From: CAYULW01 sp964445815
GTDB lineage: Bacteria > Bacteroidota > Bacteroidia > Flavobacteriales_E > Vicingaceae
DNA: 64,000 nt
NCBI GenBank assembly: GCA_964445815.1
Contig: CAYULW010000004.1
Span: forward strand, 310,001-374,000
Direction: 5' to 3'
Shown here: one piece after another, positions 56,668 to 64,000 of the stretch
How the letters are laid out: each line of letters opens with the position of its first letter
Position numbering within the stretch: position 1 is the first letter of the stretch
Made by a program: the position numbers and the translations under genes
Notes under the pieces: generated by a model
Seen by the model: the letters and a program-made list of their open reading frames with translations, nothing else
Told to the model about the DNA's origin: nothing
Databases searched by the model: none

Positions 56668-59278
56668 AATCTTCTTTGGGCTCATCCTCTTTAGATTCAG
56701 GCAATTCTTTAGGCTTGCCCTTTGCTTTCAGGTTTTTCTTCTTACCCTTTTCAATTTCGATATTGATGTCTTTTTTGTCTTTATTTAAGTTAATCTTTAT
56801 CAAATCACCTTCCTCAAGATTAGACTGAATGATTTCTTCTGCGAGAGGATCTTCAACCAGTTTTTGAATTGCTCTTGCCAATGGCCTTGCACCATAATCA
56901 GGATCGTAACCCTTTTCTGAGATAAAATCCTTAGCAGGGTCAGAAATTTGAATAGTGAAGCCCAATTCCTTAGTTCTTGCAAACAAACCCTCTAACTCAA
57001 TATCGATGATCTTGTAGATATCTTCTTTGGATAAAGAATTAAAAATCATGATGTCATCAATTCTGTTTAGGAATTCAGGAGCAAAAGCCTTCTTTAAGGC
57101 AGATTGAATAACTCCTTTAGAATGGTCGTTAGAACTGGAACGTTTGGCAGCAGTACTGAACCCAACACCTTGACCAAAATCTTTCAATTGACGAGCACCA
57201 ATATTAGAAGTCATGATAATTATAGTGTTCTTAAAACTGACTTTTCGCCCAAGGCTATCCGTAACCTGTCCATCATCTAAAACTTGTAACAATAGATTAA
57301 AAACATCAGGATGTGCTTTCTCAATTTCGTCTAATAAAATAACAGAGTAGGGGCGTTTCCTGACCTTTTCAGTCAATTGTCCACCTTCCTCATAACCAAT
57401 ATATCCAGGAGGAGCACCAATTAACCTGCTCACTGCAAACTTTTCCATGTACTCACTCATGTCAATTCTGATCAAGGCATCGTCATTGTCGAAAAGATGC
57501 TTAGCCAGAACTTTAGCTAACTGGGTTTTACCAACTCCTGTTGGACCTAAGAAAATGAAAGAACCAATGGGTTTATTGGGGTCTTTTAATCCGGCTCTAT
57601 TTCTTTGTATGGCTTTCACCACTTTCTTAATTGCTTCATCTTGACCAATGACCTTATCATGAATGTCATCGTACATTTTGACCAACTTTTTGCCTTCTTT
57701 CTGTGCAACACGTTGAACGGGGATCCCTGTCATCATTGAGACGACTTCTGCAACATTTTCCTCACTTACGGTTTCCCTGTGATTTTTTGTTTCTTCCTCC
57801 CAAGCTAATTTGGCTGCATCAAGAGACTCTGTCAGTTGTCGTTCTTTATCCCTTAATCTGGCTGCTTCTTCATATTTTTGACTTCTAACAACTTTGTTTT
57901 TTTCTTCTTTTACTTCTTCAATTTCATTTTCGATATCAATGATATTCTGAGGCACCTTTATGTTAGTAATATGAACTCTAGAGCCCGCTTCATCTAAGGC
58001 ATCAATGGCCTTGTCGGGAAGATGGCGATCGCTCATGTATCTATTGGTCAATTTTACACAGGCTTCTATTGCCTCAGGAGTATAATTAACATTGTGATGA
58101 TCTTCATAGCGCTCTTTAATGTTGTTAAGAATCTGGATCGTTTCTTCTATAGTTGTTGGCTCAACAAGTACCTTTTGAAAGCGTCTTTCAAGGGCTCCGT
58201 CCTTTTCTATATGCTGACGATGCTCGTCAAGCGTTGTTGCACCTATGCACTGAATTTCTCCACGAGCAAGTGCAGGTTTAAACATGTTTGAGGCATCCAA
58301 TGATCCTGAAGCACCTCCTGCACCAACTATAGTATGAATTTCATCGATAAACAAGATGATATTGGGTGATTTTTCCAACTCGTTCATCACGGCTTTCATG
58401 CGCTCTTCAAATTGTCCTCTATATTTTGTTCCTGCAACCAAAGAGGCCAAGTCTAAAGTCACGATTCTCTTATCAAACAATACTCTTGAAACCTTTTTCT
58501 GAACTATTCTTAAAGCTAAACCCTCTGCAATTGCAGATTTACCGACTCCCGGCTCTCCAATTAAAATCGGGTTATTCTTTTTTCTACGACTAAGAATTTG
58601 TGAAACACGTTCTATTTCATTTTCTCTTCCGACTATAGGGTCAAGTCGATCTTCTTCGGCAAGAGCGGTTAAATCACGACCAAAGTTATCAAGAACAGGT
58701 GTTTTTGATTTAGAGTCACTTTTAGAACTGCCAGAAGGGGCTCTTGATGAACCTGAACTGCTTCCACCTCCCATAAATGAAGAATTATCATCCTCATCAT
58801 CCGCCGTGTTTCCAGGAAGTTCACTTTTAGTTCTAGGCTTATTAGACAAAATCGCCTCCAACTCATCTTTTACATTATCGTAAGAGATATTTTGTTCTTC
58901 AAGAGCTTGTGTAGAGATATTATTTGCATCTTTTAGAATTGATAAAAGCAGGTGTTCCGTTCCAATCAAAGATTGATTAAATAATTTGGCTTCCAGATAT
59001 GTGATTTTCAAGACGCGTTCGGCTTGCTTAACCAATGGAATATTGCTCAAATGATTGATAGAGCCACTGCCGACTTTAGTAGAGCTTTCAATCTTTCTTC
59101 TTAATTCATTAAGATCTGCTCCTAGAGAGGTGAGAATCTGTATCCCCACACCTTGACCTTCTCTAATCATTCCTAATAATAGATGTTCAACGCCGATGTA
59201 ATCATGACCTAATCTGAGTGCTTCCTCACGGCTATATGTGATAACATCTTTAACTCTCTGTGAAAAATTAGATTCCAT
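56666..59278 (-). CDS. clpC: ATP-dependent Clp protease ATP-binding subunit ClpC
   Basis: This 870-residue AAA+ unfoldase feeds proteins to ClpP. It has two Clp-N repeats (REEALRLGHDYIGVEHLLLG and AKLFNQSLIGTEHLLLSI), a Ser/Gly-rich linker, AAA1 with GEPGVGKSAIAEGL, a UVR-like middle region (KVVRSQKYEEAARLRDKE), AAA2 with GPTGVGKTQLAKVLA and a Lys/Glu-rich C-terminus. The frame extends to TTG at 59389; the ATG at 59278 gives the canonical MESNFSQRVK start. ClpP is not in this window. Confidence 0.97.
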   Translation of the reverse strand: MESNFSQRVKDVITYSREEALRLGHDYIGVEHLLLGMIREGQGVGIQILTSLGADLNELRRKIESSTKVGSGSINHLSNIPLVKQAERVLKITYLEAKLFNQSLIGTEHLLLSILKDANNISTQALEEQNISYDNVKDELEAILSNKPRTKSELPGNTADDEDDNSSFMGGGSSSGSSRAPSGSSKSDSKSKTPVLDNFGRDLTALAEEDRLDPIVGRENEIERVSQILSRRKKNNPILIGEPGVGKSAIAEGLALRIVQKKVSRVLFDKRIVTLDLASLVAGTKYRGQFEERMKAVMNELEKSPNIILFIDEIHTIVGAGGASGSLDASNMFKPALARGEIQCIGATTLDEHRQHIEKDGALERRFQKVLVEPTTIEETIQILNNIKERYEDHHNVNYTPEAIEACVKLTNRYMSDRHLPDKAIDALDEAGSRVHITNIKVPQNIIDIENEIEEVKEEKNKVVRSQKYEEAARLRDKERQLTESLDAAKLAWEEETKNHRETVSEENVAEVVSMMTGIPVQRVAQKEGKKLVKMYDDIHDKVIGQDEAIKKVVKAIQRNRAGLKDPNKPIGSFIFLGPTGVGKTQLAKVLAKHLFDNDDALIRIDMSEYMEKFAVSRLIGAPPGYIGYEEGGQLTEKVRKRPYSVILLDEIEKAHPDVFNLLLQVLDDGQVTDSLGRKVSFKNTIIIMTSNIGARQLKDFGQGVGFSTAAKRSSSNDHSKGVIQSALKKAFAPEFLNRIDDIMIFNSLSKEDIYKIIDIELEGLFARTKELGFTIQISDPAKDFISEKGYDPDYGARPLARAIQKLVEDPLAEEIIQSNLEEGDLIKINLNKDKKDINIEIEKGKKKNLKAKGKPKELPESKEDEPKED

Positions 59279-59480
59279 AAGTATATAACGTTTAAAACGG
59301 GCAAATAGTTGCCGTAAATTAGTTAAAAAGTGGGAATAAATACCACCAAATAAAAGTAATACAAGTCCCTTGTGCAAATATGCTTCCAAACCCGCTTTAT
59401 GAACAAAAATTTGTTAGTAATTAGGGCTTAAAAACAGCGTAAAACCTAATAATATGAGCTATTTTCGGATATTGAATAAT

Positions 59481-59510
59481 ACCGCTTATACGGCGGTTAT
59501 TTCTTTTTTA
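59481..59510 (+). promoter_or_regulatory. Hairpin ACCGC-GCGGT plus T-rich tail in the gyrA leader
   Basis: Five-base-pair arms at 59481-59485 and 59493-59497 are followed on the plus strand by a T-rich stretch. It could be a weak terminator or attenuator of the gyrA leader, or chance. The rest of the 247-base clpC-gyrA gap shows no clear box. Confidence 0.25.
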
Positions 59511-59525
59511 ATCTAAACTGAAAAT

Positions 59526-62084
59526 ATGGCAGAAGGAGAAAAAATTGTCAAGATAAATATTGAGGATGAAATGAAGTCGGCTTACATCGATTATTCGATG
59601 TCAGTGATTGTTTCAAGAGCATTACCGGATGTAAGAGATGGGTTAAAACCAGTTCATCGAAGAATTTTATTTGGTATGCAAGATTTAGGTGTACTGTCAA
59701 ATCGACCGTATAAGAAATCAGCAAGAATAGTTGGAGAGGTCTTAGGAAAGTATCACCCACATGGAGACACTGCGGTTTATGATACGATGGTAAGAATGGC
59801 TCAACCCTGGTCGCTTCGATATATGTTAGTAGACGGACAAGGTAACTTCGGGTCTGTAGATGGCGACTCTCCTGCAGCAATGCGATATACAGAAGCAAGG
59901 TTGCGCAAGGTCTCTGAGGAAATGTTGGCTGATATAGACAAAGAGACAGTGGACTTTCGATTGAATTTTGATGATTCTCTACAAGAACCGACCGTACTAC
60001 CAACAAGAATTCCACAGCTCCTTGTAAATGGAGCAGCAGGTATTGCAGTGGGAATGGCAACCAATATGGCTCCCCATAACTTGAGCGAGTGTATTGATGG
60101 AATTATCGCTTATATAGATAATCGAGATATTGATGTCCCGGGTTTAATGGAGCACATCAAGGCTCCTGATTTTCCGACCGGAGGTATAATCTATGGTTAC
60201 GAGGGGGTAAAAAGTGCTTTTGAGACTGGGCGAGGACGAATAGTCATGCGGGCAAAGGCAGAAATTGAAGTAACGAGTTCCGGAAGAGAAAGAATTATTG
60301 TTACGGAAATTCCTTATCAGGTCAACAAGGCGGATCTCATAAAGAAAACGGCAGATCTGGTCAATGATAAAAAGATAGAAGGGATATCAGACATTAATGA
60401 TGAATCTGATCGTAATGGGATGCGTATCGTTTATGACCTCAAAAGAGATGCAATTACCAATGTTGTATTAAATAACTTGTTTAAGTACACGGCATTACAA
60501 ACTAGTTTTTCTGTTAACAATATTGCTTTGGTTAATGGGAAGCCTGAGATGCTTAACCTTAAAGACCTGATTAAGCATTTTGTTGACTTCAGGCATGAGG
60601 TAGTTGTTAGAAGAACTCAGTTTGAGCTTAAAAAGGCGAAAGACAAAGCACACATCTTAGAAGGCTTATTGACCGCCATAGATAATCTGGACGAAGTCAT
60701 TGAGTTAATCCGTTCAAGCCGAACTCCTGAGGATGCTAAGAATGGATTAATGGAGAAATTTGAATTGACTGAGATACAAGCAAAGGCCATTTTAGATTTA
60801 AGGCTTCAAAAACTGACCGGTCTTGAAAGGGATAAGATTAAAGAAGAGCATGCAGAATTGATGAAACTCATTGAGCACTTGGAAGCTATTTTGGCTAATG
60901 AAGACATGAGAATGAATATCATTAAAGATGAGTTGAAGGAAGTTAGAGATAAGTATGGAGATGAGCGAAGAAGTATCATTGAATATTCAGCAGAAGATTT
61001 CTCTATAGAGGATATGATACCTGATGAAGAGGTAGTAGTTACCATTTCTCATTTAGGTTATATAAAACGCACACAGCTATCTGAATATAGGAGACAAAAT
61101 AGAGGAGGAACTGGCTCTAGAGGGAGTTCAACAAGAGATGAAGACTTCTTAGAACATCTTTTCGTGGCCACAACTCATAATTACTTATTGATTTTTACAG
61201 AGAAAGGAAAGTGTTTTTGGATGAGGGTTTTTGAGGTGCCTGAAGGTAACAAGACTTCTAAGGGTAGGGCAATTCAGAACTTGATAAGTATAGAATCTGA
61301 TGATAATGTAAAAGCTTATATCTGCGTGCAAGACCTTAAAGATGAAGATTACATCAACAACAATTATATTGTGATGTGTACTCAGAAAGGTGTCATTAAG
61401 AAAACGAGTTTGGAAGCGTACTCGAGGCCAAGAGTAAATGGCATTAACGCGATTACAATTAAAGAAGGCGATATGCTTTTGGAGGCCAAGTTGACAAATG
61501 GTTCAGATGAGATCATGATGGCGGTTAAGTCCGGAAGGGCAATCCGTTTTAATGAGTCGAAGGTCAGACCTATGGGGAGAAATGCTGCAGGTGTTAGAGG
61601 GATTACAATAGCTGAAGACAATGAAGTGGTTGGTATGATAACCGTTCGCGAACCATCTGTTGAGACTGTGTTAGTAGTTTCTGAAAGGGGTTATGGTAAA
61701 CGCTCATTCCTAAATGATCCTGAAGATGGTTCAGAGAATTACAGAGTCACCAACCGAGGAGGAAAAGGAGTTAAGACATTAAATGTGACTGAAAAAACAG
61801 GACATCTTATTGCGATTAAAAACGTAACCGATGAGAATGACTTGATGATTATAAACCGATCCGGAATTATCATTAGAATGGCAGTTGCAGACTTAAGAGT
61901 AATGGGACGTGCAACGCAAGGAGTAAGACTGATTAATTTAAAAGATAGTGACTCTATTGCTGCTGTTGCCAAAGTGGATGTCGAAGAAGAAGACTCTGTG
62001 GAAGAAGTTCTGGGAGAAGTGTCTGATAATGAGGAATCAAATAATGATGGCAAGGAACTTGATAATGAGTCCACAGAAAATTAA
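59526..62084 (+). CDS. gyrA: DNA gyrase subunit A
   Basis: This 852-residue type II topoisomerase subunit cuts and rejoins DNA. The catalytic Tyr121 is in AAMRYTEARL. The quinolone-binding region is HPHGDTAVYDT with Thr82 and Asp86; Thr at this position is common as a wild-type residue. The C-terminal beta-pinwheel region and an acidic tail (VDVEEEDSVEEVLGEVSDNE) follow. The gene starts a plus-strand run. The next gene's promoter overlaps its stop codon. Confidence 0.98.
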   Translation: MAEGEKIVKINIEDEMKSAYIDYSMSVIVSRALPDVRDGLKPVHRRILFGMQDLGVLSNRPYKKSARIVGEVLGKYHPHGDTAVYDTMVRMAQPWSLRYMLVDGQGNFGSVDGDSPAAMRYTEARLRKVSEEMLADIDKETVDFRLNFDDSLQEPTVLPTRIPQLLVNGAAGIAVGMATNMAPHNLSECIDGIIAYIDNRDIDVPGLMEHIKAPDFPTGGIIYGYEGVKSAFETGRGRIVMRAKAEIEVTSSGRERIIVTEIPYQVNKADLIKKTADLVNDKKIEGISDINDESDRNGMRIVYDLKRDAITNVVLNNLFKYTALQTSFSVNNIALVNGKPEMLNLKDLIKHFVDFRHEVVVRRTQFELKKAKDKAHILEGLLTAIDNLDEVIELIRSSRTPEDAKNGLMEKFELTEIQAKAILDLRLQKLTGLERDKIKEEHAELMKLIEHLEAILANEDMRMNIIKDELKEVRDKYGDERRSIIEYSAEDFSIEDMIPDEEVVVTISHLGYIKRTQLSEYRRQNRGGTGSRGSSTRDEDFLEHLFVATTHNYLLIFTEKGKCFWMRVFEVPEGNKTSKGRAIQNLISIESDDNVKAYICVQDLKDEDYINNNYIVMCTQKGVIKKTSLEAYSRPRVNGINAITIKEGDMLLEAKLTNGSDEIMMAVKSGRAIRFNESKVRPMGRNAAGVRGITIAEDNEVVGMITVREPSVETVLVVSERGYGKRSFLNDPEDGSENYRVTNRGGKGVKTLNVTEKTGHLIAIKNVTDENDLMIINRSGIIIRMAVADLRVMGRATQGVRLINLKDSDSIAAVAKVDVEEEDSVEEVLGEVSDNEESNNDGKELDNESTEN

Positions 62085-62089
62085 TTTTG
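62082..62089 (+). promoter_or_regulatory. -7 promoter box for the TPR gene
   Basis: TAATTTTG, an exact TAnnTTTG match, overlaps the gyrA stop codon and lies 16 bases before the ATG at 62106. The TPR gene can therefore be transcribed independently of gyrA. Confidence 0.5.
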
Positions 62090-62105
62090 AAATAAATTGG
62101 AAAAC

Positions 62106-63374
62106 ATGAAATATCAAAGAAAAATAGCTTTCACCCTTATCATGACCTTGGCCTTTAGTACTGTTATGGCTCAGAAAGCTAAAGTAGTAAGTGCCTTCAA
62201 TTATAATAAGTCCTATGAAAAGGATAAAGATTGTAGCGAACTGGTGAAAGGAATAGAGTCCATTGAGCCGGCAACGAAAGATCCAAAAACAATGAATTCT
62301 GCAAAGACATGGTATTACGGAGGAAATCTGTATTTCAATTCCATGATTTCTGATCAAGCAGCTTGTAAAGATCCTTTTCCCAATGCGATGGATAAAACTT
62401 ATGAGTTTTATATGAATGCTTTAAAGTTAAACATTAAGGAGCCTTCTGTTTCAGATTTAGATTTATCTAAAGAAGAAGATATGATGAAATTCGCACAAGT
62501 ATTGCATGGAAAGGAAACCAAGCACACGGAGTTGGTTTATAAATTTGGTATTCTACAACAAAAATTCCCTTACTTGGCTAATGCATATATCAATGCAGGA
62601 GTTGAAGCGTTTCAAACGAAAGATTTTGAGAAGGCGAAGAAATATTCAGAGAAATCAGTTCTGATTAATGGCTTGATGGGAAGGTTTGATTCATTGGGCA
62701 TGTACAATACCGCTCTTGCGGCTGAAAATCTTAAGGAATATGATGAAGCACTAACTATCTATTCGGTTCTGGCTCAGGTAGGATATGGAGGGTCGGATAT
62801 CTATTTCTACATGGCTAATGTATTGGGTAAGAAAGGAGAGGATGAGAAGAGAATAGAAGTTATAGACAAGGGCTTAGAAAAGTATCCGGGTAATTCTGAT
62901 TTGATGATTGAAAAATTGAGTTACTTGTTAAAATCAGGGAAAGATGAAGAAGCCATGGCTTATTTTGACAAAGCGATAGCTTCTATGCCAAATAACCCTT
63001 CTTTGTATTATAATCGTGGCTTTACTTTTGAAAAAATGGGAAAAACTGCTGAGGCTGCTGCAGACTACAATAAAGCTCTTGAAGTAGATCCTGAGTTTTT
63101 TGACGCGGCATATAACCTAGGAGCCATGTATTATAATGCGGGAGTAGAGTGGAATAATAAAGCCAGTAAGTATGGGTTAAATGAGCAGTCTAAATATGAT
63201 GAAGCCATCAAAAAAGCCAATGAAAATTTTAAATTGGCGATGCCTGCACTTGAAAAAGCGCATTCGATAGATGAAAAAGATCAGGCAGCAATTGCTTCTT
63301 TGGTAAGTATTTATTCTCGGTTAGGTGAAGAGGAAAAATACAATGCGATGAAAGCTAAAATAGATAATCAATAA
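62106..63374 (+). CDS. Exported TPR-repeat protein
   Basis: This 422-residue protein has a signal peptide (MKYQRKIAFTLIMTLAFSTVMAQ, cleaved near AQK). Six or more TPR units follow, with blocks such as AYINAGVEAFQTKDFEKAKK, DIYFYMANVLGKKGEDEKRI and NPSLYYNRGFTFEKMGKTAE. It is probably a periplasmic or outer-membrane scaffold that binds other proteins. The frame could begin at TTG 62097, but the ATG at 62106 is preferred. Confidence 0.85.
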   Translation: MKYQRKIAFTLIMTLAFSTVMAQKAKVVSAFNYNKSYEKDKDCSELVKGIESIEPATKDPKTMNSAKTWYYGGNLYFNSMISDQAACKDPFPNAMDKTYEFYMNALKLNIKEPSVSDLDLSKEEDMMKFAQVLHGKETKHTELVYKFGILQQKFPYLANAYINAGVEAFQTKDFEKAKKYSEKSVLINGLMGRFDSLGMYNTALAAENLKEYDEALTIYSVLAQVGYGGSDIYFYMANVLGKKGEDEKRIEVIDKGLEKYPGNSDLMIEKLSYLLKSGKDEEAMAYFDKAIASMPNNPSLYYNRGFTFEKMGKTAEAAADYNKALEVDPEFFDAAYNLGAMYYNAGVEWNNKASKYGLNEQSKYDEAIKKANENFKLAMPALEKAHSIDEKDQAAIASLVSIYSRLGEEEKYNAMKAKIDNQ

Positions 63375-63393
63375 TAGAGAATTCTTTTACAAG

Positions 63394-63431
63394 CAAAAAA
63401 CGGCTGAGCTTCAAAGCTCAGCCGTTTTTTG
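63394..63431. terminator. Bidirectional terminator after the TPR gene
   Basis: A 16-bp stem (AAAAAACGGCTGAGCT, loop TCAA, AGCTCAGCCGTTTTTT) with A and T tracts lies between convergent genes and suits both strands. Confidence 0.93.
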
Positions 63432-63455
63432 TTTAAGGGTTTTTAATTTTTTGGA

Positions 63456-63833
63456 CTACCACATTTTCTCAAAGGATGATTTTAAAACTTTACCATCCTC
63501 GTCCATTCGCCACATGGTTTCGGTACTTTTCTTAAGCTTCAATTCGTCTTCTTTTTTTAACAAACGGGAAACAATAGCAACAGGAAATAAAAAAAGATAG
63601 AAGAAAAGACTCAGTAAAATGTTTGGGACAATATAACTCAAAAGTTCAGCCAACTTCATCCATAAAAAATCGATCCACTTTGACGCCTTATTTGAAAGTA
63701 AGCCTAAGAAGTTAATTAGAATACTGATGTATAAAAAAGCTTTGACATTGCTTATCAGGTAAATGACAAGCATACCTGAGCTAATAACAAGAACAGTATG
63801 AATTGGAGATGTCTTGGTTTTTTTATAGGCCAT
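63456..63833 (-). CDS. SxtJ-like membrane protein
   Basis: This 125-residue protein has about three hydrophobic helices (near residues 13-30, 32-46 and 66-90) and a charged C-terminus ending SSFEKMW. The pattern LFFYLFLFPVAIVSRLLKKE, with a following KKSTETMW segment, resembles the SxtJ family. Members lie next to carbamoyltransferases in saxitoxin-type and other gene clusters. It starts 5 bases after the stop of the upstream carbamoyltransferase. The function is unknown. Confidence 0.65.
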   Translation of the reverse strand: MAYKKTKTSPIHTVLVISSGMLVIYLISNVKAFLYISILINFLGLLSNKASKWIDFLWMKLAELLSYIVPNILLSLFFYLFLFPVAIVSRLLKKEDELKLKKSTETMWRMDEDGKVLKSSFEKMW

Positions 63834-63838
63834 TGTTA

Positions 63839-64000
63839 TCAGTCCATTTTAAAGTGAAGTTTCCATTTTTCTTTGTTTTCCCAGTCCACTTGATCGGTTT
63901 TGCAATAAACATAGTCGTTAATTACCAAATAATCCATCTCGGTACTCATAAAGCAACGGTAAGCATCGTAAGGTGTACAAACTATAGGCTCTCCTCTTAC
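63839..64000 (-). CDS. Carbamoyltransferase (NodU/CmcH/SxtI family), C-terminal part (partial)
   Basis: The minus-strand frame entering from the right edge gives 53 residues. It contains GEPIVCTPYDAYRCFMSTEM and DYLVINDYVYCK, typical of the C-terminal end of carbamoyltransferases that transfer a carbamoyl group to a sugar or hydroxyl acceptor. The TGA stop is at 63841-63839. With the following SxtJ-like gene, the order resembles carbamoyltransferase gene clusters elsewhere. The rest lies outside the window. Confidence 0.8.
   Translation of the reverse strand, partial: VRGEPIVCTPYDAYRCFMSTEMDYLVINDYVYCKTDQVDWENKEKWKLHFKMD

Noticed and set aside
59279..59389. N-terminal extension of ClpC from TTG at 59389
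   Set aside because: It precedes the canonical MESNFSQRVK start, uses TTG and adds 37 residues with no ClpC homology; the ATG at 59278 is used.
59760..59795. Thr82 in the GyrA quinolone region as a resistance change
   Set aside because: Thr at this position is a common wild-type residue, so it is not evidence of selection.
1..64000. Long antisense open frames (for example 3196-3717, 59548-60060 and 62037-62357 on the minus strand)
   Set aside because: They lie fully inside strong genes on the other strand, with no homology or start context; they are shadow frames.
1..64000. CRISPR arrays, tRNA or rRNA genes, insertion sequences with transposase
   Set aside because: No regularly spaced repeats, tRNA-like arms, rRNA signatures or transposase motifs were seen on either strand.

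Overview
The window is AT-rich, gene-dense DNA from a member of the Bacteroidota, most likely a flavobacterium-like marine or otherwise sodium-adapted organism. This rests on a complete Na+-NQR operon (cut only in nqrA), two secreted proteins with type IX secretion (T9SS) C-terminal sorting domains, several TAnnTTTG promoter boxes, and families typical of the phylum: BatA, DUF4835, DUF4199, DUF3667, and a bamD-rpoZ-coaBC-recN operon with the Bacteroidota-type omega subunit. I saw no rRNA, tRNA, CRISPR array or insertion-sequence transposase. No gene-free stretch exceeds about 250 bases.

Layout. 1-4.9 kb: nqrA(partial)BCDEF on the plus strand, ended by a strong terminator. 4.9-13.2 kb: minus-strand genes (VOC protein, DUF4199, LuxR-type regulator, MsrB, DUF2892, UvrB, LamG/T9SS protein, S37-type peptidase, an unknown). 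13.2-14.0 kb: a TMEM175-like channel on the plus strand. 14.0-18.8 kb: Ung, a 55-residue membrane microprotein, cupin and SRPBCC proteins, a second DUF2892, a Crp/Fnr regulator with an SRPBCC-cupin-NTF2 operon, and a GNAT enzyme. 18.8-20.5 kb: an apparent inserted accessory unit flanked by a 19-bp direct repeat and carrying a HEPN-like protein and an orphan solute-binding lipoprotein with integron-cassette-like boundaries. 20.5-23.2 kb: LOG, GT2, ABM and SAM-hydrolase genes (minus). 23.3-26.2 kb: phoH, purC and a ferredoxin-type reductase (plus).

26.2-35.7 kb is one long minus-strand run: arginine decarboxylase, agmatinase, a deoxyhypusine-synthase-like enzyme, two unknowns, an RlmI-like methyltransferase, a MATE pump, Fmt, a cupin, MtaB and a small unknown. 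It joins polyamine synthesis to translation and tRNA modification. 35.8-38.1 kb: Mpg, Ndk and an NHL/T9SS protein. 38.2-44.1 kb: a plus-strand operon with DUF3667, two glycosyltransferases, GcvT, ComB and an S1/P1-nuclease-like protein. 44.1-47.3 kb: BatA-like protein and a dihydroorotase homologue that has lost its metal ligands. 47.6-50.1 kb: LpoB, a COG3014-like lipoprotein and a DCC protein. 50.2-56.6 kb: TonB-like protein (minus), then bamD-rpoZ-coaBC-DUF4835-recN and fabI. 56.7-63.4 kb: ClpC (minus), GyrA and a TPR protein. 63.4-64 kb: an SxtJ-like protein and the end of a carbamoyltransferase.

Most genes are ordinary housekeeping. The least ordinary parts are the 18.8-20.5 kb inserted unit, a Crp-type palindrome with a well-placed promoter box at 16.2 kb, the polyamine operon, and the catalytically disarmed dihydroorotase. 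All functional calls come from reading the sequence by eye. No database search or structure prediction was run.
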